A stretch of 64,000 nucleotides of DNA from the NCBI GenBank assembly GCA_013397455.1, contig VYZB01000196.1, positions 319,025-383,024 on the forward strand, written 5' to 3'. Position numbers and translations under genes: made by a program. The notes under the pieces were generated by a model. That model was not told where the DNA came from and searched no databases. It saw nothing but the letters and a program-made list of their open reading frames with translations. This DNA comes from Crotophaga sulcirostris (lineage: Eukaryota > Chordata > Aves > Cuculiformes > Crotophagidae). Every line of letters begins with the position of its first letter. Within the stretch, counting starts at the first letter, position 1. This document shows positions 1 through 11,952 of the stretch, piece by piece.

Positions 1-154
1 CTTTGCTGATACCTTGTTATATCCTGGTGTACCAGGTATCCAGCCTGGCTCAGATTTGTCAGGGGTCTGGTACTATTTTATTTTCTATCCCTGAAATGAC
101 TCTCCAGCTGTAGGACTTGCTTTCAGAAGCTGTGCTTTTTTCTCTGCATCTGCT

Positions 155-463
155 CTGAGGGAGCTGGGGCTGTTTAGCCTGAAAAAGAGGAGGCTCAGGG
201 GTGACCTTATTGCTCTCTACAACTCCCTAAAAGGAGGTTGTAGTCAGGCAGGGGTTGGTCTCTTCTCTCAGGTGACCAGTGACAGACCAAGAGGACATGG
301 ACTCAAGCTTCATCAGGGAAAGTTTAGGCTTGATATTAGGAAAGAGTTCTTCCCTGAAAAGGTGATTGGCCATGGGAATGCGCTGCCCACGGAGGTGGTG
401 GAGTCGCCAACCCTGGAGGTGTTTAAGAGGAGATTGGCTGAGGCACTCAGTGCCATGGTTTAG
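155..463 (+). pseudogene. CR1 ORF2 C-terminal fragment, frame still open
   Basis: About 102 codons remain open from the truncation point to the ORF2 stop. The peptide covers the region after the reverse-transcriptase domain and carries the family landmarks [30 protein letters not shown] and the terminal ALSAMV. In full-length CR1 this is the tail of a ~900-residue endonuclease/reverse-transcriptase protein. An intact frame in so short a piece suggests a recent insertion, not function, because there is no start region or promoter. Confidence 0.8.
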
Positions 464-552
464 ATGATGGGTTGGTGTTGGTGTTGGGTTCTAGGTTGGA
501 CTCGATGATCTCAGAGGTCCTTTCCAACCTTGTAATACTGTGATACTGTGAT
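156..552 (+). mobile_element. CR1 LINE, young A-type, 5'-truncated (397 bp)
   Basis: This is the 3' end of a CR1 non-LTR retrotransposon in sense orientation. It enters at the ORF2 segment reading [18 protein letters not shown], runs through the ORF2 stop at 461-463 and a ~75-bp 3' UTR, and ends in a TACTGTGA-type tail. The truncated 5' end is typical of target-primed reverse transcription. It has no promoter, endonuclease or reverse transcriptase and cannot move by itself. Confidence 0.93.
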
Positions 553-1229
553 CCCCTAAGAAATGTTAAACCACATTTCCACCCATTCCCATCGCAGGTG
601 CAACATGGAACAGGGCTGTGTGAAGGCATCACCTTCTTCTGCCCTCTAATTCTGGCTCTCAGTGCTTGCGCTCTCTGCATTGGACCCCACCTGACTGGGT
701 GCTGATGGAGTTTGCTGGTGTCAGCCTTTCCCTGATTGCATTGCTGAGAGCTGTCTTGAAAACAGGCACGGGGAAAACCTCCAAAAATGATCCTGAAGGC
801 CATAACTTAGAGAAACCTCAGCTGTGATTCCTCCTCTCTAGAAGCCCAGGTGAAGGAGAGAGGAGAGGCTTGGGTTGGTCTCAAATGCACCACCCAGGTG
901 TCTGCAATGTTGATTCTCAGGCATCTTTAGCTGCCTGTATGTCTGATGTCACCTCCTAGGAGTATGACCAAGCAGTCTGGACAACAGAGAAGTCAGATTG
1001 GATTCCCTCTGCCCATCCACTGTGACTCTCTCCCTCTCTCCTCACCCACCTCCAGTGACAAACACCTGACCACCACAGGTACTGCTGACAGCATGACTGA
1101 GAAACTCTCTCCCCCCAGCATGAAGGTGCTCGTGGTATCCCCAAGCAGTGCTTGGACAGGACGCTTATCAAGGTGGAGCAGCTTCTGTTTCCCTCCTTAG
1201 CAGCCCCCTCCTGCCATGCTTTCCCCAGG
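553..1229. other. Unique sequence, nothing recognised
   Basis: Mixed pyrimidine-rich sequence (C/T tracts around 1025-1055). Both strands hold only frames under 120 codons with no recognisable domain. Confidence 0.5.
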
Positions 1230-1299
1230 GACGTCTGGTTGGAACTGCATGATTTTTAAGGTCCCTTCCAACCCAAAATGTTCTGTGATTCTATGATTA
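1230..1299 (+). mobile_element. Old CR1 3' end fragment (70 bp)
   Basis: Only the 3' UTR end remains: a TGGTTGGAACTGCATGAT-like stretch, the AAGGTCCCTTCCAACCC block that precedes every avian CR1 tail, and a tail reading TTCTGTGATTCTATGATT. The standard ATTCTATG tail separates it from the younger copies. Confidence 0.82.
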
Positions 1300-4147
1300 T
1301 TTCACATGTCCCAGACTCGAGGAGCCCTTCTCAAGCAGTGGCTTCAGCACAACTGGGATGTAGTGTGACTGTTTGCTCAGCTGGTATGACCCAAGCAGAG
1401 GGATGCCCACACCAACACACCTGAAGGTCAGATGGGAACTGGTTGTGACCCAGAACACCAGAAACAGTAGATAGAGGTTGGAACTTTTAGTAATTATTTG
1501 TAATTTCTTCTCCCTGTCCCAAAGATCTTTCCTGCTTCTCCAGCTAACGAGCGGCAACGTGGGGTGGTTTGCTCTCCCGGGTATAAGAGCAACATAAAAT
1601 CATCTTAATTTCATGGAGGAGGGAAACTGAGGCATGGAGATAAGGCTTGCCCAAAGAGTTGATAGGAAAACTTATGATCCCTGAGGTGGTCGTTTGAAGA
1701 TGTTTAATTATTGATATTCATTTTTGGCGTTGTTGAGTTTATTGGATTTCTTTCACTAAATATCCCATGCAAAGCTGCTGTAGAGAGGTGTTTATGCACA
1801 GCAAAAAAGCAAGAAATACATTAATTACCTATTTTTAACCCAGGTTAACAAGTTTTCTAAGCAACGTAGCATGGCAAAATCCATGGGAAAGACACCTCTT
1901 CTTTACTAGGGAACTGCACCAGAAACCCTACCTTGAATGTAATAATTAAACTAATTTACATGTGGTCCCACAATCAGCCTGGGGGACACGCACCATGTCG
2001 TCTCAATCCCCTGTCATCATAGTGACAGCAAACAAGAGCATTGCTACAAATATATTCATGTCTGAGTAATATTGCAATGCCAGAGTAACTCACCTCATTA
2101 AATATGTTTTGTGAAATAACTTTTCCCCTTCCTGCTGTCCATGAATTTATCCCACATGGTTTAGTAGCCCACGTTCTGAGAACCCACACTCCTTCCCCTC
2201 TGTTTTCTATCGAAGTTTTACAGATCAGACCTGTCTTAGGAGTTCTTTTCACATTCTCAGTGCTTTCCCTGCTAACTGTAAAGCTGCAGTTAAAAGTTAA
2301 TCCAAATCACTGTGGAGAACCCCTCTCTGAGCTCTGACTCAACCTTTCTCCAGTTTCATACTACCAGGTCTACCTGAGCCTCTGTTAGGCAAGGTCAGAG
2401 AGAAAGAATGCATCAAATGCTCCTTGAGTGTTGCTGAGATGAAGACTCCTCTTCCGTTCAAACCCACCTATCTTTGAAATTCAGTGTGGTTTTGCAAACT
2501 GGGCACTTTGCACTGCAGTGTGCAGCCACCTGAGGGCAGGAGAAGCCCATGCATTAGGTGATCGTGTGCGCATGTGTTTGTGATGTGAGGGAGGAGGGGG
2601 AGATGGGGTAAAGAAGAAAGCAGCAGTGCCTTGAACATTCCTTCTGCAGCAATTCCCCCTCTTTTAAAGCCCCATAACTGAGACTGGTCCCAAAAAAGGG
2701 CCTCTGTGGAGGCTGGGATGGGGAAGGTGGTGTTGAACACCCCAGAGCTGGAATGATGGAATAGAAGGGGTGCTGAGAATTTGCACTGTACCAGTCCCAG
2801 ACATGAAGAGTTGTTCCACGAGCCTCCAGAGTCATTCTCAGAGGCCCTGGGATGGCACAGTTCTGCTCATGGACTCAGGTTGGTGGTGGAACTACCACAC
2901 CCCTGCAGCTGGTAGATAATGAGCTCCCTGCAGACAGGTAGATGGGAGAAGATGTCTTTGCATTTCCTATTTCAGGTGGAAGGATGCTGTCCAGGCAATG
3001 AGGAAGGTTTTTGCAATGGGCACCAAGTTATTGTTCCTTCTGACAGTGCCTATCAACACTCAGCATATGTACCAGATTTTTTCACAGTATCATTTGACTC
3101 TCCCAGAGTTTGCTGGGTAGTCCAAATTCCCTTTGCAGCAGAGCTGAGCCCAGTGGGGCTGCTGAACTCTACAGGACCAGTTTGGTCCAGGACAGAGCAA
3201 ATCCAGCCCTGCCTTGGGACTTAACTGGCCTCCTGTTGAGCTTGCCTGCTGCAGCCTGAAATCTGCTCTTGGAGTCTCTCCTGCCCATCCAGATCTCTTA
3301 ATGACTTTTCATCATTTGAAGATTTGAAGGTCGGAAGGTCTGTACCTGACACCACTATACCATGAACACTCTTGGGTTGTGTGTTATCACAGCCATAGGT
3401 CACTCAGCTTCTCCACAGCCAGACCAGGACATAGTCTCCATAGTGTGACAAGGGACATTGTCATACTGAGACATCTTTTTCCAAGGACATCTTCAGACCG
3501 TCACACTCTGGTGAGCGTGTAGCGCTAGACGGAGAACCCAAGCATTAGAGGAAAGAGGTGATGCTTCAGAGAGTGGGTCGAAGGGCATCTCAGGCAAGCT
3601 GCTCCCACACAAATGATAACTGGCCTTACCCAGATCATCCCAGCTTTGCACACTTCTGAAGTAACCTCTGATGCATCTGTTAACAGTATGTCTACTTGAA
3701 CCCTTTCCTTTAGTACATGTGATAGCTCATATTCCAGTCAGTCTTATTGGTTAGATAGACTCCTATTTTCCTGTTGCTTACTTCTCCATATGTTTTATTA
3801 TTTTATTTATCATTGTACCTTGCATGGAAGTTAGGCTGGGGCCTTCATGGCTCCCATTTTCTGTTTAATGTGTCCCTAAGCACAGATGTGGTTTTCTCAG
3901 AAATACAGTGACAATGCTTTCCTTGGGGAGTACTGAATATTGCTTCATTCCAGTTGTTTGTTTTTTTTCTGTAAAATAAGTATTACTGCTTGTGTAAGAA
4001 ATCTAAAATACCTTGGGATGCCTGGAAAGTCTTTTCTGTCTCCATACCATTCACATCATTCATACAGCTTTTGCAAACATTTTGCTTGCCTCTTCAGGTT
4101 GGATTGATGGATGTAGATAATTCATAAACTGGACAGAAAAAGTTGGA
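1300..4147. other. Unique sequence with one SINE relic
   Basis: Apart from the MIR-like piece at 1608-1665 I recognise nothing. 1680-1960 is AT-rich and contains ATTAATTACC and GTTAACAAG, which could be regulatory, but there is no further support. Frames reach at most ~100 codons (2919-3224, plus strand) without known motifs. Confidence 0.5.
1608..1665 (-). mobile_element. MIR-like SINE relic (core/tail region)
   Basis: GAGGGAAACTGAGGCATGG followed by AAGGCTTGCCCAAAG matches the order of motifs in the reverse complement of the MIR/CORE-SINE consensus (GAAACTGAGGCACAGAG ... CTTGCCCAAGGTCA). About 58 bp survive. Such tRNA-derived SINEs are ancient in amniotes, so strong divergence is expected. 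Confidence 0.5.
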
Positions 4148-4577
4148 GAATCATAGAATCATAGAATAGTTTGGGCTGGAAGGGATCATGCAGTTCCAAC
4201 TCCCCTGCCATGGGCAGGGACACCTCCCACTGGATCAGGGGGCTCAAAACCCCACCCAACCTGGCCTTGAACACCTCCAGGGATGGGACAACCACAGCTC
4301 CTCTGGGCAACCTGTGCCAGAGCCTCAACAACCTCACAGGAAAAAAATTCTTCCTAATATCTAATCTAAACCTCTCCTCTTCCATCTTAAAACCACCCCC
4401 TCCTCATCCTATTCCTGCACTCTCTGATACAGAGCCCCTCCCCAACTTTCCTGGAGCCCCTTTCAGTACTGGAAGGCTGCTCTAAGGTCTCCCTGGAGCC
4501 TTCTCTTCTCCAGGCTGAACAACCCCAACTCTCTCAGCCTGTCCTCCTAGAAGAGGTGCTCCAACCTTCTGATCATT
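4148..4577 (-). mobile_element. Old CR1, 5'-truncated (430 bp)
   Basis: Antisense CR1 starting at an AATCATAGAATCATAGAAT tail. It then has the CCATGGGCAGGGACACCTCC block typical of one older subfamily and the ORF2 end ([14 protein letters not shown] on the minus strand). It continues to the segment equivalent to AGGCTGAGAGAGTTGGGGTTG and stops near 4577. Relatives in this window lie at 13099, 32503, 38029 and 50268. Confidence 0.93.
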
Positions 4578-7164
4578 GAAGTGACAGGGCTACTGTATTC
4601 CTTTCCCAATATGATGCAAATGGGAGATACTTAAAATCTGCTATTGTGCCCTTAACCCTGCGAAAGGGTTTTGGTTTTTTTTTTCATGAGTATCTTTCTC
4701 TTAAACTAATTTTTGCCCTTCAAAATTTGTTTGCCAAGTCTCATTTTCCTTCAGTTTTGTTAAAGTATGTTTGTGGGGGTCTCGTAGCTACTTTCTGTGA
4801 GTATTTTCACTGTAGCAGGAAGGAACAGCACTTTGAATCTCTGAAAAAAATTGTTCCTTCTCCCAAATCCTGTGCTGGGACTTGTGTTACTTAAGAAATC
4901 AACCCGCATGAAAGGGGTTTAAATCTTGGTTTCATCTTCTCTAATTTTACCCACTTAAAAGTTAGGCAGCTAAATTTTAACTGACTACAAAGTTTGCTTC
5001 AGAGGAATGGATTGAATTTTGGGTAGATTGGTACACATTAGCCTGCCTGTTACTTAGAAGGGTTGAAGTGATGTTTGTTAATGACTAGAAAAAAAACAAT
5101 TGCACTGTCTATATGTTAGAACACTTGGTTACAGAAAAAGAATTGGTTTTGGGTTTGAATCAAATACAAACTACGATACTAATATAACCATAGCAACACA
5201 ATAATATGTGCTTGAAATTATCTGTGTGGTCAAAGAGAGTAGAATATCTGAACGTCTTAGCTAGCAGGGCTAAGAGATGGCTATGAAATAATAGGATATG
5301 AAGAAGCATGTTTAAAAAGAGGTGGTTGCTGGGAGCTTTCTGGGGCAATTTTTTTCCCAGATCTCTTTGGTTTTGCCTACACCAAGACCCAGTGTTTCAG
5401 GCCAATATCCACCATGCTGCTGGCTGCCCTGGGAGCTCACAAATGATCTCAGTCCTGTCCCATTTTACGACGTCCAACAAACAAACCTGGCGTCAGACTT
5501 CCCATGTAAAACATTTTTGCAAAACCCAAGTGCTGGCTTGGCAGCTGCCTGCTGGTTGCCCAGCACACCAGCACAGCCAAGTGTCCAGAGCCATCTCCTT
5601 GAAACCCCTCTGCCAGCCAGCACCCAGGGCTATTGGTCCACAGGAATAGCAACGCATTGCAGCAGGTAGGATTTGTCACACAGACCCAAATGCCTATGAA
5701 AGGCAGCCAAACCATGGCTCCAGAGATGCTGGCCACCATTGGAAGCATGGGTTGTGTCAACCCTATGTCCTAGGTGGTGTACCAGCACAGGCAAGGATAT
5801 TTGCATAATCTGAATGTGCTTAATTAGTTAAATGGCCTCTAGCTAATAATTTACCTTCTCTGTCAGTACAACACTGCTAACTCTCCCTTCCTTGCCACAG
5901 GAACCCAGCCAGCAATGCCTGTTAGTGATACAAGACTCCAGTTCCAGTCATGGGAACCCTGTGTTTTGTTAAAGAGTTGAGTCTGACCACTGCAGAATGG
6001 CTTAAAACATCACTGCATTCCTCTCTGCAAGTCCCTTCAAGGATGCAGGGCAGTGATTTTTAGAAGAAAGAGCTGGGTCATTCAGCAAGCAAATGTGCAG
6101 TTGGCATCCACAGCAAAAGGAAAAACACATGTAAACGTTCAAAACTGGGGCAACTACTCTTTCAAATGGTTCACCGATGGAGGGTGGAGGAGAAAGGAAA
6201 GAATAGGGACCAGGTGGGTTCTCCTCTTGGGAAAGAAAGCCTGGATATCTTTCTTGCACAGATCCTCTTGTCCCAGCCAAGGCTCTGGGCTTAACACAAG
6301 GATGCTCAAGGCGAAGTTGAAGGGACATTCAAAGTGGGAGGTCAAAGAGCATGGTTTGAATATGAGTAAGGGTTTGGGGGCTGAGCCTGCAGGCAAAGGG
6401 CAAACTGCTCAGATTAGAAACAAAGGAGGTGGGGTTTTTTTTGGATTCACTTTAAAAAATTGAATTAAAAAGAAAAAATTGGAGAACAAAAGAGCGAAGA
6501 AAGAATCCCTGAAATACAACATACAAGCCTGCCTCTGTTTAGGGCCTGGCTGGAGATGAAACCCAAATGTTTCTGAATTAGAATAAAAAAAACAACAAAC
6601 TGAAGGACATTGTGTTTTGATGGGTTTCATTTTATCCTTTGATAATTTTTCATTTGTATCCCGCAATGGTATTTCATTCGGGTCTCTGCCTGACTGCACA
6701 TTTTATTCTGGAGCTTGATTTCACGCTATTACTGCATACATCAGTGGCTCCTGAGATTCAGTAACTTGGTCCTGCTCCTTAGCAAATAGACACGTCTGCG
6801 ATGCGCTTTGCTGTAGATACTTTTACAAACCATTTCCCCATTGTGCAGGCTCATAAGTATTCCTCTGGTATGGCCTTTTCTTCTATAGGAAAAAACAACA
6901 GTAGCGAAACTAAGAATCAGTAACAACTACCCAATTTGTCAGTGGCATCTTTGGACAATTAAAAAACCCTGCGTTTTTCCCTGTTTTTTCTATGCTCCAG
7001 AAGAATAGAGAAAACCAAAGATGAGAGGTAATGTGCATGCTGCTCATCTGACTTAATTAAAAACCAGGAACAGTGGAAGAAAACGCAGAAGAATTGAGGG
7101 CTTTTAACACAGGGGAATTAAAAAAAAATAAACAACTGATATTGATGTTAGCTCTGAATAACAA

Positions 7165-7262
7165 AGGTATATATCTTGGCTCTAAGCAGAGGGAATGGTT
7201 TAGGTGATCTTGGAGGTATATCTCTTGGCTTTAAGCAGAGGGAATGGTTTAGGTGATCTTGG
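7165..7262. repeat. Tandem duplication, 2 x 49 bp
   Basis: The unit starting AGGTATATATCTTGGCTCTA at 7165-7213 is repeated at 7214-7262 with two differences that I can see (A to C in the TATATA stretch and C to T in GGCTCTA). 47 of 49 positions match, so the duplication is recent. It is not part of a recognised transposon. Confidence 0.93.
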
Positions 7263-8774
7263 CAATTCTCATTATGCTGATCCTATTTGTCACTGATATT
7301 TGGACAGAGGGTGAAGCTCTCTCAGACCATGAGTTAAGTGGTCTGTCTCAGTTTACCCACTGGAAAACTAAAGATGCTCTTTCTTCATAACAGAAGGAGT
7401 TAGTCAGGGTTCAGAACCCCTTGTCCTCTTTCCAAGAGGAGATGCTGAAAAGGGTGTGTTTGACACACAGCTCTGTTTGCTGTACACTCAGTGTGCACAA
7501 GAAAAGGCAAACAATGGTTGGAGATGCTTTCTGTTCTTACAGCTTTCTCTTTCTATAGGAGCCTAGGACCTCTTTTACATTATTATCAGGATCTCATTCA
7601 AAGGAAGTTCTTTATTCAACTTCTTTGGCCTCTTCTATAACATGGAGAACTTCTGAGCTTGCAGATCCAACAGCAACGTCCATGGCCCAGCCTGAAAGTT
7701 AGGTTGTCCTTAGGCTCAGCTTACTGCCTCAACTTTGGAAACACCATTTCTGAGGGATGCAGAGGGCTTCAAAACACATCTCCATGGGGAGATTTCCCTA
7801 CACAACAGAGTATCTGCTGTGTTATGACATTCAAAGCCAAGAAGGGGAGAAAATGCTAGTGGGAAAGGAGAAAAGTAGATAACACATGGGAAAGAATTGT
7901 CCCTCCCTGCTAATACAAATGTTCCCTTCAGCAAGTCCCATAGTGTTTGGCCTCCCCAAAGTTGAAAATATCTCCAGGAACAGCTGCTTCCAGCATTTCC
8001 CTTTGAAAACAGCCATGTATCCAAGAGACTCTTTAGGGAGTTTTTCCCAGTCTCCTAATATTCTTACTCCACACTGTTGCCCATTAACCTGTTAACCCCT
8101 TTCGTGTTTTCCCAAGTAGTTCCACTTCCTCTGTCCAGCTCACACCCATCTCATGCTCAACTGCTGTCATGAGGTTCCCTTGGTAATCACCACTTGGCCA
8201 AAGCATATCACTTGGTTCTGCAGGGATGGAAAGCTGGCTTAAACTCAGCATTTGTAGCTTCGAATTCTCTCCCTTTTCTACTAAAATTTATCCCAAATGA
8301 GTCTTTGCTTGAGCTCATAATTTGCTTCCAAACTGAAGAACAGATTCTGTGCTCAGAGAATGTTTCTCCTTTAGATACCACAGCCGTGCACCTTCAGAAA
8401 AGAGCCCTTCTTACAAGTGGTTCAACCACCTCAGTCACAAAGGGGTGTGATTACAGCTGCAAATGTCTAATGCCAAAGAGTGAAATCTCCTTTGGCTGAA
8501 ATTATAAAGGATTGTGGTTGTGGGTCAGGGAGTGGTGTGCTGTGGTCTTGTAGTTCAGTTAATGCCATTCATTGTGGCTGTGATTTACAGCCTGCTGATG
8601 GGTGTAGGATGGGTACTTTGTGTTGTGCTCTCTCCAGAAAGGCAGTCTGCACCCCGAAGAAATGACCATTTACATAGAGCAGCCGGTCAGGAAGGAGGGG
8701 AAATATTTACCCATTTTGTAAAAATTAGTCCCCTGGAGTTCTGTAATTAATAGATGCCAAACATGCTGTGAGCC

Positions 8775-8842
8775 TGAAGCCAAGCAGGAATTTAAACCCA
8801 GGTCCCAGCCCAGTGCTGCAATCACAAAGACTTCCTTCCTCT
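8775..8842 (-). mobile_element. MIR-like SINE relic (tRNA-head side)
   Basis: AGCAGGAATTTAAACCCAGG, then CCAGTGCTGCAATCACAAAGACTTCCTTCC, resembles the reverse complement of the tRNA-derived head of MIR-type SINEs (GGAATTGAACCCAGGTCTCC ... AGTGCTCTAACCACTA). The remnant of the polymerase III B box (GGTTYGAATCC reversed) is visible as TTTAAACCCAGG. Confidence 0.45.
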
Positions 8843-9690
8843 ATTTGCAGTGCATTAGGAAAAGGTCTTTGTGACCTAGAATGATCTTTAAATGACTCAC
8901 TTTTCAATCTTTCAGTGTCCTCTTTGAGGGGAGGAGGGACGGGGAGAAAGGCAGAGCTTTGGTTATCGTTGTTTTCCATCTTTTTAATTTGCAGCTACAC
9001 TGCTTGTTAGTCTAAAAGCAAATTGAGACAAGACTGAAGTAACCATCTCAGCAATAAAAGCTCTCTGTCGAGACAGACCAAACACTCTATGAAAAGTGCA
9101 AGCAAGAGTGAAAAATTGGCTGCTTGAGCTAAACAGCTGCCCAGGTTGACTTTCAAAACAGTTGAGTTTTATGCCCTGAATTGGAGACACACACTTTCAT
9201 GTCCCCTAACTCCCTCTTCCCACCTACATTTGAAGCCTCTTTCCTGCTTTTGGGACCCCGTGTTGGACACAGCTCGGGGACCAGGTCCATGTTGTACTTG
9301 CAGCAATATTTTGCCAGGTGTTTTGTCTAGGGTGGGAGAAGGATGTTGGGCTGTTGTGATCAAAAAAGTCCTGATGCTTCCAGGCATGAAATTTCCTTGT
9401 CACAGGGTCTGAGGAAGCTGATTCTGGATTGCCTGAGCAGTACCTTGGCCAGGAACCCTATTGTGGGAATATTCCTGTAGGTTCACATCTGGGAAGGGAA
9501 GGAACAGAGTGAAGTGCTGTGATTTTGGTGAGACCAGGATTTATGGCTAAAGGAGAGGAAGCGCTCTGAAAGTCTGAAAATATTCACATGACTCCAAAAA
9601 TAGAGACTTTCAGAAAGTCACAAGAGCCATCAGGGCTCCTAGAATTGCCTTTAAGCTCAAGTGTTTCAGGAAATGTGATCCCAAAGATGA

Positions 9691-10120
9691 TCACAATATC
9701 ACAGTATTACAAGGTTGGAAAGGACCTCTGAGATCATCGAGTCCAACCTACAACCCAACACCAACACCAAGCCATCATCTAAACCATGGCACTAAGTGCC
9801 TCATCCAATCTCCCCTTAAACACCTGTAGGGTTGGTGACTCCACCACCTCCCCAGGCAGCGCATTCCAATGGCCAATCACCCTTCCAGTGAAGAACGTTT
9901 TCCCTAACATCAAACCTAAACTTTCCCTGATGAAGCTTGAGTGCATGTCCTCTAGTTCTACCACTGGTCACCTGAGAGAAGAGACCAACCCCTGCCTGAC
10001 TACAACCTCTTTTTAGGTAGCTGTAGAGAACAATAAGGTCTCCCCTGAGCCTCCTCTTCTCCAGGCTAAACAGCCCCAGCTCCCTAAGTCAGTCCTCATA
10101 GGACTTCTGCTCCAAACTTT
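9691..10120 (-). mobile_element. CR1 LINE, young A-type, 5'-truncated (430 bp)
   Basis: Antisense copy beginning with the tail TCACAATATCACAGTATTAC and ACAAGGTTGGAAAGGACC. It covers the 3' UTR, the ORF2 end and upstream coding to the segment equivalent to GGAGCACAAGCCCTATGAGG. Another CR1 tail is joined directly to its truncated 5' end at 10122. Confidence 0.93.
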
Positions 10121-10121
10121 G

Positions 10122-10171
10122 ATCACAGTATTAGAAGGTTGGAAAGGACCTCTGAGATCTTTTAGTCCAAC
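10122..10171 (-). mobile_element. CR1 3' terminal stub, young A-type (50 bp)
   Basis: ATCACAGTATTAGAAGGTTG followed by GAAAGGACCTCTGAGATCTT is the terminal ~50 bp of an A-type CR1, truncated just upstream of TAGTCCAAC. It abuts the 5' end of the 9691-10120 copy, so read on the minus strand the two lie head-to-tail. Confidence 0.88.
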
Positions 10172-11656
10172 GAGAAATAAAGAATATTCAAACAAGAAGA
10201 TGAAAGGAGGAGCCCATTGAACTGTTCACAGCTCAGCCAGAAATGCTCACTTCCCTGCAGAGCCATGGGATGGTACCAGACCCACTTCTGCGCAGGTGTC
10301 AGGATCTGAGCTTTGGTTAGAGGCTTTTGCTCAGCAGTTATCTCCCAACATGGGTTTCATGTCATTAACGTATTTGAGCTTTTACAGACTTATCTGTATT
10401 GAACCTCCCAAGGCTCCCTCACTAAAACTCTTCTATTTAATGAAGTAATTGGATTAATAGGTAAACAGCAAATCGCTGCGCTTAATTGATGTTCCCAGGT
10501 AAATCAGCACAGGTAGTGCTTATGTTTAAGGGCTTTTTCTGAATGAAAAGCAGAACTGAATTAAATCCTTTTTGCGTCTTCTTTGCAGTGTCTGAGACTG
10601 ATGTGAAAGGTTATAATTTTCCCCTCATTTACCTTTTGCATTAGAAATAACTTTGCTCTCTCCTGTCCTGTTTGTATGTGTCTCATAATCCTGGAAGGCA
10701 CCACGAGTGACTGGAAAACTGATGGGGCTGTGATATTCAACACTGAGAAGTGTGAAGGGACTAGTATTTAGGGATGGAAGGTTTTTGTTTTTTTCTTAGC
10801 CTTGGTTTAATTTGCATTTTTCATTTGCCTGCATGTAACTGAAGTGCCTGTTGAATGGTTGGGAAGGGAAGCACTTCCACTGCAAACCTAGCACACTGGT
10901 TCTTCAAGTTAAGGGCTATGCAGGCACCAATAGCTTCTACCTTTGGCCTTCCAGGTGAACATTCCCCCAAAGAGGGAGGAGCTTCATGTCATCCTGCTCT
11001 TTCTTAGCATTAAAAAAGCATGGAAAAAAAACCCCAGACAGTTGTGAAAATAATGTTGTTAAAAGGAGAAATAAATATTTCAGGCTATTCTGATTTCCCT
11101 TCCAGCTCACTGTTATAAACACAGCACTGCTGTGCCTGGTCCAAAGGTCTTTTAAATCAGTGGACTTCAAAAATTCATTGCTTTTTCAGAGATTCTGTAT
11201 TCCACTAGGGTAGCTGGACCACTGTACTCCACCACATGCTCAGAGGGATGGACAGTGATGAACAGTGGAAGAAGAGGACCAAGTGTGTTCAAGTGGCCTG
11301 CAGGAACAGGTTTGTGAGCTGAGATCAGAGCCAACCATGCAGGGGAGAGCAAAGACAGAGGAAGGTTGGGGAAAGCTCTTCCTCACAAGGATTTCCCTCT
11401 CTCCACCACCAAGGACAGGGCAAGACTTCTTGAAGAAACAGTGGGATACCAGAGTAGTGTCTACGTAGAGTTTCTACTGGACTGTGGGACAGAATCCATT
11501 GCTTCTTGGGACATTTTAAACAAGCTAGGGTGGCTCAGAGCCTGCATTAGAGAAGATACAGGCAAAACTGACTCCTTTGAATTTAGACCTAGGTTCTTCT
11601 TGCAGCCCTTCACCTGCTGCTGCAAGACCCTTATGAATTAAGTGCTTTTTCACAAG
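10172..11656. other. Unique sequence with one motif-rich block
   Basis: 10420-10500 looks like a conserved-element candidate (listed separately). The rest, including the plus-strand frame at 11366-11641, has no recognisable coding or repeat signature. Confidence 0.5.
10420..10500. promoter_or_regulatory. Candidate conserved non-coding/enhancer block
   Basis: TAATTGGATTA at 10446-10456 fits the dimeric paired-class homeodomain P3 site TAATYNRATTA. A forkhead-like GTAAACA follows at 10461-10467 and TTAATTGA at 10482-10489. Three such motifs in under 50 bp, in an AT-rich block without repeat ancestry, suggest a developmental enhancer. Conservation is not testable here, and short AT-rich motifs arise easily by chance. 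Confidence 0.25.
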
Positions 11657-11952
11657 GGAAGGGAGAGAAACAGGTGCTGATCTCTTCTCTCTGGTGACCA
11701 ATGATAGGACTAGACTTATGGCTGCAAGTTGTGCCAGGGGAGGTTCAGACTAGACATTAGGAAGAATTTCTTTACTGAAAGGGTGGCCAGACACTGGAAG
11801 AGGCTGCCCAGGGTTGAGTCCCCATCCCTGGAGGTGTTTAAAAGATGGGTAGATGAGTTCCTCAGGGACATGGTTTGGTAAGTGGACAGGTATGGTTGGA
11901 CTCGATGATCACAAAGGTCTTTTCCAATCAGATGATTCTATGGTTCTGTGAT
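11657..11952 (+). mobile_element. Old CR1 3' fragment, upstream member of a tandem pair (296 bp)
   Basis: Sense copy starting near GGGAGAGAAACAGGTGCTGA. It has ORF2-end landmarks (GACATTAGGAAGAATTTC, GAGGTGTTTAAAAGATGGG) and ends in GATTCTATGGTTCTGTGAT. The GATGGGTAGATGAGTTCCTC segment assigns it to the same older subfamily as the copies at 19432, 55677 and 58299. Confidence 0.92.

Larger units (their letters stand above)
4578..9690. other. Repeat-poor unique sequence
   Basis: The longest CR1-free block in the first third of the window. It holds several A/T runs (4670-4685, 6430-6480, 7112-7135), the 49-bp tandem duplication at 7165-7262 and the SINE relic at 8775-8842. Frames up to 136 codons (6053-6463, plus) are translations of A-rich DNA with no recognisable domain. 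No splice-bounded exon could be supported. Confidence 0.5.

Noticed and set aside
9066..9082. Short hairpin TCTGTC-GA-GACAGA
   Set aside because: Six-base stems are frequent by chance and there is no further structure around it.
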